Below, in pieces: positions 58,571 to 64,000 of a DNA stretch of 64,000 nt (position 1 is its first letter; each line of letters begins with the position of its first letter). This DNA comes from Methanolobus tindarius DSM 2278 (GTDB lineage: Archaea > Halobacteriota > Methanosarcinia > Methanosarcinales > Methanosarcinaceae): assembly GCF_000504205.1 (NCBI RefSeq), contig NZ_AZAJ01000001.1, positions 2,454,879 through 2,518,878 of the forward strand. Direction: 5' to 3'. The notes under the pieces are model-generated. The model searched no databases. It was not told the DNA's origin and saw only the letters and a list, made by a program, of their open reading frames with translations. The translations under genes were made by a program, and so were the position numbers.

Positions 58571-58620
58571 ATATATAAATGCTCACCAGAAACTACATAA
58601 AAGAACATGATATATAAGGT
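58571..58620 (+). promoter_or_regulatory. Two TATA elements before pycB
   Basis: ATATATAAAT (58571-58580) and TATATAAGGT (58611-58620) both lie upstream of pycB, predicting starts near 58600 and 58640. CGGAGGA (58685-58691) is the SD for ATG 58698. Confidence 0.5.
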
Positions 58621-58697
58621 ACAATTTCATCTGGAAATTAGATGATTCTCTATCACATTGACTATTATATTATTATAAATACTCCCGGAGGATTCCT

Positions 58698-60428
58698 ATG
58701 AAAGTAAAAATAACTGAAACTATTCTTCGAGATGCGCATCAATCCCTCATTGCCACAAGAATGCGCACACGGAACATGCTTCCGATTGTGGATAAGCTAG
58801 ATCAGGTCGGATACTATTCCTTAGAAATGTGGGGCGGTGCAACATTTGACAGTTCTATAAGGTATCTTAATGAAGACCCATGGGAGAGGTTGAGAGAACT
58901 TAAAAAACACATGCAAGAGACCCCTGCACAGATGCTTCTCAGGGGGCAGAATCTTGTAGGTTACAGGCACTATTCTGATGATATTGTTGAAAAGTTCGTA
59001 AAGAAAGCTTATGAAAACGGTATCGATATCTTCAGAGTATTTGATGCTGTTAACGATATACGCAACATGGAAAAAGCTATAACTGTAGCTAAAAAGGAAG
59101 GAGCACACGTACAGGGTACAATTGCGTATACTATCAGTCCGGTTCACACCATTGACAAATACGTGGAACTTGCAACCGGTCTTGCAGAGCTTGAATGTGA
59201 TTCTATCTGTATAAAGGATATGGCAGGTCTTATCTCCCCACAGCAGGCATATGACCTTGTAAAAGCACTCAAGGCAGAGGTAAATATCCCTGTTGACCTG
59301 CATGCTCACTGTACATCAGGTATGGCACCAATGAGTTATATGTCCGCATGCAGAGCCGGTGTTGATATTCTTGACACTGCACTTTCTCCATTTGCATGGG
59401 GAACATCACAGCCACCTACAGAGTCCATTGTGGCATCACTTGCTGAGACAAAACGTGCAACAGGACTTGATCTCGAACTTATATCCGAAATTTCACAATA
59501 TTTCAAGGATCTCAAGGAAGAATATCGCTGTATCCTTGACCCGATTTCCGAGCAGGTAGATACCAATGTCCTGCTTTACCAGATCCCCGGTGGAATGCTT
59601 TCCAACCTTGTTTCCCAGCTTAAAGAGCAAGATGCACTTGACAAGTTTGATGATGTACTCAAGGAAATGCCACTTGTCCGTGCAGAACTTGGTTACCCTC
59701 CACTTGTTACACCTACAAGCCAGATTGTAGGTACCCAGGCAGTTCTTAATGTGCTTATGGGTGAAAGATACAAGGTAATTCCAAAAGAGGTGAAGGATTA
59801 TGTCCGCGGCCTCTACGGCAGGCCACCACAGAAGATCAGTGATGAAATTATTGCAAAGATAATTGGTGACGAAGAACCGATTTCATGCAGACCTGCAGAT
59901 CTCATTGCTCCGGAATATGAGAAGGCTAAAAAGGAAGCTGAGGAAATGGGTATTGTCAGTAAGGAAGAAGACATCCTGACATACGCACTCTACCCTGCAA
60001 TTGCTCCAGCATTCCTCAAGGGCGAACTCGAGGAAGAACAACTTACGCCTATTATGGAGAAAAAGCATCCTTGTGCTGCAGCAGCTGATGTTACTGGCAT
60101 ACCAACAGACTATAAAGTTGAGATTGATGGCGAGGTTTTCAATGTAAAGGTCAATCCTGTTGGTGGCTCAGTTCAGGTTGTAGACTCTGCTGAGAAGCCA
60201 ACGGCAGACTCTGTGGCCGGAGCTGTAACAAGCCACATGCAGGGAATGGTACTATCTGTCAAAGTGGCTATAGGAGACTGCATCAATGAAGGTGACACGG
60301 TTTGTGTTATTGAAGCCATGAAGATGGAAAATGCGATTCATGCACCTCATGGCGGTACTGTAAAGGCTATACTGATTTCAGAGGGTGATGCCGTGAAATC
60401 AGGCGATGTACTTTTGAGTATTGAGTAG
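58698..60428 (+). CDS. pycB: Pyruvate carboxylase subunit B (carboxyltransferase plus biotin carrier)
   Basis: The 576-residue protein begins with an HMGL-like TIM barrel (ETILRDAHQSLIATRMRT, metal site in VDLHAHCTSG). A conserved PycB C-terminal domain follows, then a biotinyl domain with the target lysine in IEAMKMENAIHAP. It transfers CO2 from carboxybiotin to pyruvate, forming oxaloacetate for the partial TCA route to 2-oxoglutarate in methanogens. pycA starts ten bases downstream. Oxaloacetate decarboxylase alpha is the sequence-level alternative, but the pycA and birA neighbours decide for pyruvate carboxylase. Confidence 0.95.
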   Translation: MKVKITETILRDAHQSLIATRMRTRNMLPIVDKLDQVGYYSLEMWGGATFDSSIRYLNEDPWERLRELKKHMQETPAQMLLRGQNLVGYRHYSDDIVEKFVKKAYENGIDIFRVFDAVNDIRNMEKAITVAKKEGAHVQGTIAYTISPVHTIDKYVELATGLAELECDSICIKDMAGLISPQQAYDLVKALKAEVNIPVDLHAHCTSGMAPMSYMSACRAGVDILDTALSPFAWGTSQPPTESIVASLAETKRATGLDLELISEISQYFKDLKEEYRCILDPISEQVDTNVLLYQIPGGMLSNLVSQLKEQDALDKFDDVLKEMPLVRAELGYPPLVTPTSQIVGTQAVLNVLMGERYKVIPKEVKDYVRGLYGRPPQKISDEIIAKIIGDEEPISCRPADLIAPEYEKAKKEAEEMGIVSKEEDILTYALYPAIAPAFLKGELEEEQLTPIMEKKHPCAAAADVTGIPTDYKVEIDGEVFNVKVNPVGGSVQVVDSAEKPTADSVAGAVTSHMQGMVLSVKVAIGDCINEGDTVCVIEAMKMENAIHAPHGGTVKAILISEGDAVKSGDVLLSIE

Positions 60429-60438
60429 GTGAACAGAT

Positions 60439-61920
60439 ATGTTCAAGAAAGTACTTATCGCTAACAGGGGTGAGATAGCAATACGTGCAATGCGTGCATG
60501 CCGTGAACTGGGTGTGCAGACAGTCGCAGTACACTCCGAAGCTGACAAGAATGCTCTCTTTGCAAAGTATGCGGATGAAGCATACAATATAGGTCCTGCA
60601 CCTTCCAGCCAGAGCTATCTGAATGGTGACAAAATAATAGAAGTCGCACTTGAATGCGGAGCAGAAGGAATCCATCCCGGATACGGTTTCCTTTCAGAAA
60701 ATGCTAAATTTGCACGCAAGTGTGAGGAAGCAGGTATTACGTTTATCGGCCCTTCAAGTAAGGCTATTGAACAAATGGGAAGTAAAATTGCTGCTAGAAA
60801 TACCATGATAGCAGCCGGCGTTCCTGTGGTTCCTGGAACCAACGAAGCAATCTCTGATCCAGAAGAAGCTGCAGATATTGCAGATGGTATAGGCTATCCT
60901 GTTATAATCAAGGCATCTGCTGGTGGCGGTGGAATTGGAATGAAGATAGTCCATTCCAGAGGTGATTTCCAGAATGCTCTTAACTCAATACAGTCAGTTG
61001 CGGAATCAGCTTTCGGAGATTCAACCGTATTTATAGAGAAATACGTGGAGGAACCAAGGCACATTGAGTTCCAGATACTTGCTGACAAGTATGGTGATGC
61101 TGTATATGTAATGGAAAGAGAATGCTCAATCCAGCGCAGGCACCAGAAGCTTATCGAGGAAGCTCCATCCCCGGTAATGACGCCTGAATTGCGTAAGCAG
61201 ATGGGTGAAACTGCTGTAAAGGCTGCAAAAGCAATAGGATATGAAAATGCAGGTACAGTGGAGTTCCTTTACTCAAAAGGTGACTTCTATTTCCTTGAAG
61301 TTAACACCAGACTTCAGGTAGAACACACCATCAGTGAGATGATAACAGGTATTGATCTTGCAAAACAGCAACTTCATATTGCATGTGGAGAACACCTGCC
61401 ATTCAAGCAGGAAGATATCACCATTCGTGGATGGGCTATTGAATGTCGTGTCAATGCGGAAGATCCGCTGAATGATTTTGCTCCTTCACCAGGTAAAATT
61501 AGAAGATATCGCTCGGCAGGAGGACCAGGTATCAGGGTCGACAGTGGTGTCCACATGGGTTACACTATTTCACCATATTATGATTCAATGATATCCAAGC
61601 TCTGTGCATGGGGAAGTGACAGGAATGAAGCCATTGACAGGATGCAGCGCGCGCTCTATGAATACGTTGTTGTGGGTGTAACTACTAACATACCATTCCA
61701 CAAGGCGGTAATGAGACATCCTGCATTCAGGGAAGGAAAACTCACCACACATTTTATAGATGATTATAATATCATCGATGATGTCAGAAAGGTTGTTGAG
61801 GAAGATTCCGCCAAGGGAGCAACACTTGCATCAGCACTTTCCAACCAGGATCAGAAAGTTGCTGCGGTAACTGCTGCTGTTAGCTCATATGTGAATGCTG
61901 CCAAAAAACAGACAAAGTAA
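60439..61920 (+). CDS. pycA: Pyruvate carboxylase subunit A (biotin carboxylase)
   Basis: The 493-residue ATP-grasp protein starts with KVLIANRGEIAIRAMRACRE. It has the ATP-binding glycine loop KASAGGGGIGMK, the active-site segment LEVNTRLQVEHTISEM and the C-terminal biotin carboxylase domain (AIECRVNAEDP). It carboxylates biotin on PycB with bicarbonate and ATP. SD GGTGA precedes ATG 60439. The C-terminus is a short alanine-rich tail. Operon with pycB, followed by birA after 50 bases. Confidence 0.96.
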   Translation: MFKKVLIANRGEIAIRAMRACRELGVQTVAVHSEADKNALFAKYADEAYNIGPAPSSQSYLNGDKIIEVALECGAEGIHPGYGFLSENAKFARKCEEAGITFIGPSSKAIEQMGSKIAARNTMIAAGVPVVPGTNEAISDPEEAADIADGIGYPVIIKASAGGGGIGMKIVHSRGDFQNALNSIQSVAESAFGDSTVFIEKYVEEPRHIEFQILADKYGDAVYVMERECSIQRRHQKLIEEAPSPVMTPELRKQMGETAVKAAKAIGYENAGTVEFLYSKGDFYFLEVNTRLQVEHTISEMITGIDLAKQQLHIACGEHLPFKQEDITIRGWAIECRVNAEDPLNDFAPSPGKIRRYRSAGGPGIRVDSGVHMGYTISPYYDSMISKLCAWGSDRNEAIDRMQRALYEYVVVGVTTNIPFHKAVMRHPAFREGKLTTHFIDDYNIIDDVRKVVEEDSAKGATLASALSNQDQKVAAVTAAVSSYVNAAKKQTK

Positions 61921-61970
61921 TAAACTTTGGCAGCGTATGTTTAATTTGGGAGTAAACATCCGATGGTGGA

Positions 61971-62948
61971 ATGCCTGTGAATGATAATAAAAAAGCAATT
62001 ATCAGCATATTAAGAAAATCAGAAGGAACTCCAGTGTCCGGCCAGGAGATAGGGCAAAAATTAGGCATTACCAGGGCCATGGTATGGAAGTACATAAAAG
62101 CCCTTCGCAAAGAAGGATACGATGTCCGTTCTTCTCCTAAGACCGGGTATATACTGGATTCATGTCCTGATAAAATAGATCCTGATATGCTGCAAAGCAT
62201 TCTTAAGACCACTCTCATTGGTAGTGATATTCAGTATTATACAGAACTGGAATCCACTAATAATACTGCCAGGGAAATTGCCCTTGGGGCTTTAGAAGGT
62301 ACTGTTGTACTGGCAGAGACCCAGAAAAACGGAAGAGGGCGCATGGGTTCGGAATGGCAATCTGTTCCTGGTGGATTGTGGCTGTCCCTGATACTTAAAC
62401 CTTCGATTCCTCTGGAGAGTCTTTCAAAAATCACTCTTGTTGCGGGTATTGCTGTAACTAATGCTCTGAGAGCTGTAGATGTGGATGCACATATCAAATG
62501 GCCTAACGATGTTCTTGTTAGAGGTAGGAAAATATGTGGAATTCTCACCGAAGTCAGTGCTGAGATTGGAAAAGTAGATTATGTTGTTCTTGGAATCGGC
62601 ATAAACGTAAATGTCAAGCTTTCTGATCTAAATGAGGATATAAGAAGAAATTCCACTAGTGTTTCAAATGAAATCGGAAAACCTCTTGACAGGACATCTT
62701 TTCTTGCATCTCTTCTTTATGAACTTGAGCAGCAGTACATAAGGTTTAAGACAAGACAGTTTGCTGAGATTGTGGATGAGTGGATCAATCTTTCAGATAC
62801 AATAGGAAGAAATGTAAGAGTAAGGACTCCTGCTATGCTCATTGAAGGTAAAGCAGTTGGAATTACTGAAAAAGGGGCACTTGTGGTTCTTGATAAAAAT
62901 GATAAAAAACACAAGATCATTGCCGGTAATTGCCGTTATGCTGATTAA
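61971..62948 (+). CDS. birA: Bifunctional biotin-protein ligase/repressor BirA
   Basis: The 325-residue protein has an N-terminal winged helix (SGQEIGQKLGITRAMVWKYI), a ligase core (TQKNGRGRMGSEWQSVPGGL, HIKWPNDVLVRGRKICGIL) and a C-terminal SH3-like domain. It biotinylates the PycB lysine and may repress biotin-related genes. The initiation codon is ambiguous: ATG 61971 directly abuts GGTGGA, while GTG 61977 has that SD at six-base spacing. Position directly after pycA supports its role in activating pyruvate carboxylase. Confidence 0.94.
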   Translation: MPVNDNKKAIISILRKSEGTPVSGQEIGQKLGITRAMVWKYIKALRKEGYDVRSSPKTGYILDSCPDKIDPDMLQSILKTTLIGSDIQYYTELESTNNTAREIALGALEGTVVLAETQKNGRGRMGSEWQSVPGGLWLSLILKPSIPLESLSKITLVAGIAVTNALRAVDVDAHIKWPNDVLVRGRKICGILTEVSAEIGKVDYVVLGIGINVNVKLSDLNEDIRRNSTSVSNEIGKPLDRTSFLASLLYELEQQYIRFKTRQFAEIVDEWINLSDTIGRNVRVRTPAMLIEGKAVGITEKGALVVLDKNDKKHKIIAGNCRYAD

Positions 62949-62965
62949 ACAGTGATGTGTTCTTC

Positions 62966-63553
62966 ATGACTTTTTTGAAAAGAACGTCTTATGTGTTCTT
63001 CATGATTCTTTTTTTAAGCATGATACTAATAGTTGTAACAGCGGTTAGTGCCGAACCTTTGCGTATCAATGCGGCTCTGGGCATGGATGGGGATGCAGAT
63101 ACTGTACTTATCAATGGTACGGGGATATTTCTGACAACAGGTGATTCCTGGGATTTTTATCAGGGTTATTCCTTAAATGTAAAAAGTGTTAATCAAGACC
63201 AAAAGCAGGTGTGGGTGAAGCTTTTACATGATGGTGAACTACTACAGGATGATATCCTGTCAGAAGGTGATATTTTTGTATATTCCAAAAATACGGAAAT
63301 AATGAACATTACGGTAGATACCATTTACATAAGTCCCGGAGGAGAACTGATCACATTCAAACCTATTTATCAATATCTGGATGAAGAGTATCCTGAACCA
63401 GAGCTTGAAGAAACGATGGATAATTCCACACAGGAAGAAGAGCAAAATTCAACAGTTAATCCATCTTCCATGCAGACAAATGGATTTTCCATTTTTCAGG
63501 CATTTGCATGCATATCTGCAGTAATATTGTGCAGAATTGCTATTAACAGGTGA
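62966..63553 (+). CDS. Secreted S-layer-like half-domain protein with C-terminal anchor
   Basis: The protein is about 195 residues from ATG 62966 (GTG 62957 possible). Signal peptide up to about residue 28 (ILFLSMILIVVTAVSAEP), then a single S-layer-like beta region (SWDFYQGYSLNVKSVNQDQ, VWVKLLHDGELLQDDILSEG, NITVDTIYISPGGELITF). An acidic/threonine-rich spacer follows, and a C-terminal hydrophobic helix (FSIFQAFACISAVILC) anchors it. It resembles about half of a PF07752 repeat, so it is likely an external cell-envelope protein. Same strand as birA, starting 17 bases after its stop. Confidence 0.7.
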   Translation: MTFLKRTSYVFFMILFLSMILIVVTAVSAEPLRINAALGMDGDADTVLINGTGIFLTTGDSWDFYQGYSLNVKSVNQDQKQVWVKLLHDGELLQDDILSEGDIFVYSKNTEIMNITVDTIYISPGGELITFKPIYQYLDEEYPEPELEETMDNSTQEEEQNSTVNPSSMQTNGFSIFQAFACISAVILCRIAINR

Positions 63554-63613
63554 ATCCAGTATAAGTTTAAATATTACTTATATAAAAAATATAATAAAAA
63601 CAGAAGGGAAAGA

Positions 63614-64000
63614 TCAGAATTTAAGATCTCCCTTTTCCATAAGAACTTTCAGGTCTTCAAGACTCAGGCGACCACTCTTTTCCAGTTTCTCTTTTGCAAC
63701 AACAAGATGCTCTTCCTGCTTCTTATCATCCTTTTCAACCTGGATGTCATTGAGTTTGCTAAGATAAACATCAAGTTCTTCCCTAAGAGCTGCTATCTTC
63801 TTTTTGAGTGGGTCTATTTTTTCCCTGATTGGAGCGGTAACTGCATATTTCTCGGGTATCTGTGAGTGAGCGGTGTCTGCTGCTTTTCTCAGTTCATCTG
63901 CCTGATTGTAGAGTTCTATCATTTCTAAATGATGCTTCTGTGACTCTTCAGCAAGCTTGCCAATTTCACTGCCGAAATCCTCTCTGGACTCAAATACTTC
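63614..64000 (-). CDS. COG1340-like coiled-coil protein, C-terminal part
   Basis: The frame is open to the right edge, so the 5' end is outside the window; at least 128 residues are visible. They are helical and charged, with EMIELYNQADELRKAADTAH and heptad-type KKKIAALREELDVYL, ending in SGRLSLEDLKVLMEKGDLKF. This C-terminal part resembles the COG1340 family of archaeal coiled-coil proteins (function unknown, sometimes annotated as phosphoserine phosphatase by transfer). An internal ATG at 63922 is not the likely start. It is convergent with the S-layer-like gene. Confidence 0.7.
   Translation of the reverse strand, partial: EVFESREDFGSEIGKLAEESQKHHLEMIELYNQADELRKAADTAHSQIPEKYAVTAPIREKIDPLKKKIAALREELDVYLSKLNDIQVEKDDKKQEEHLVVAKEKLEKSGRLSLEDLKVLMEKGDLKF

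Noticed and set aside
1-64000. Pyrrolysine (in-frame TAG read-through) methyltransferase genes
   Set aside because: No mtmB, mtbB or mttB-like sequence was recognised, and I saw no gene whose domain continued past a TAG stop.

Overview
The window is from a methylotrophic methanogenic archaeon, most likely Methanosarcinales (Methanolobus/Methanococcoides-like; genus not provable from sequence alone). The evidence is a complete methanol:CoM methyltransferase set (mtaC, mtaB, mtaA), a RamA-type corrinoid activase, a DUF1724-type methyltransferase regulator (Msr family), a two-subunit pyruvate carboxylase, deoxyhypusine synthase, and Methanosarcina-type S-layer (PF07752/DUF1608) domains. Promoters are archaeal (TATA boxes), DNA is AT-rich, and many starts have clear Shine-Dalgarno (SD) sequences. 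No tRNA, rRNA, CRISPR array or insertion sequence was seen.

Region by region. 1-5.4 kb: tail of a UPF0280 gene, an aminotransferase, then an iron cassette (DtxR-type regulator, FeoA, FeoB, a membrane protein, FeoC-like protein) with nested inverted repeats before the regulator and before feoA. 5.7-14.9 kb: methanol module, with a RamA-like activase followed by a G3E GTPase, mtaCB behind a long AT-rich leader, a HyuA-like ASKHA protein, and mtaA on the minus strand. 15.1-19.5 kb (minus): Lhr-type helicase overlapping a PdeM-like phosphoesterase, a small conserved protein and a membrane protein. 19.6-22.5 kb (minus): compact operon of a PUA-like protein, a second HyuA-like protein and a 52-residue protein. 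22.7-27.6 kb: accessory stretch with a cysteine-rich ArsR-type regulator, an Msr-type regulator that appears to start at CTG, an AlbA_2/ATPase/HTH protein with a 12-bp tandem repeat, and a TIR/deoxyribosyltransferase-like domain fused to a complete S-layer domain.

27.8-29.4 kb: deoxyhypusine synthase and pyrF. 29.5-32.1 kb (minus): an actin/MreB-like ATPase overlapping a long coiled-coil gene. 32.4-46.4 kb: polyphosphate region with Ppx, Ppk1, a membrane CHAD protein, a two-domain PPK2 (polyP:AMP phosphotransferase) and a CYTH-HD protein, interspersed with a ferredoxin, a DUF4010/MgtC-like membrane protein and a multi-PAS histidine kinase. 46.6-57.1 kb: a lipoprotein, a GNAT enzyme, a CheR lacking its N-terminal domain, and two MCP-CheW cassettes whose MCPs are soluble poly-HAMP receptors. 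57.4-64 kb: an HTH-PAS regulator, pycB, pycA, birA, a secreted S-layer-like protein and the 3' part of a COG1340-like coiled-coil gene.

Together: methanol enters through MtaB/MtaC/MtaA, the RamA-like protein reactivates the corrinoid protein, pyruvate carboxylase (biotinylated by BirA) supplies oxaloacetate, Feo imports ferrous iron, and the polyphosphate genes make, degrade and probably bind polyP. The most unusual items are the TIR-like/S-layer fusion, the actin-like/coiled-coil pair, and the PUA-like/HyuA-like/52-residue operon.
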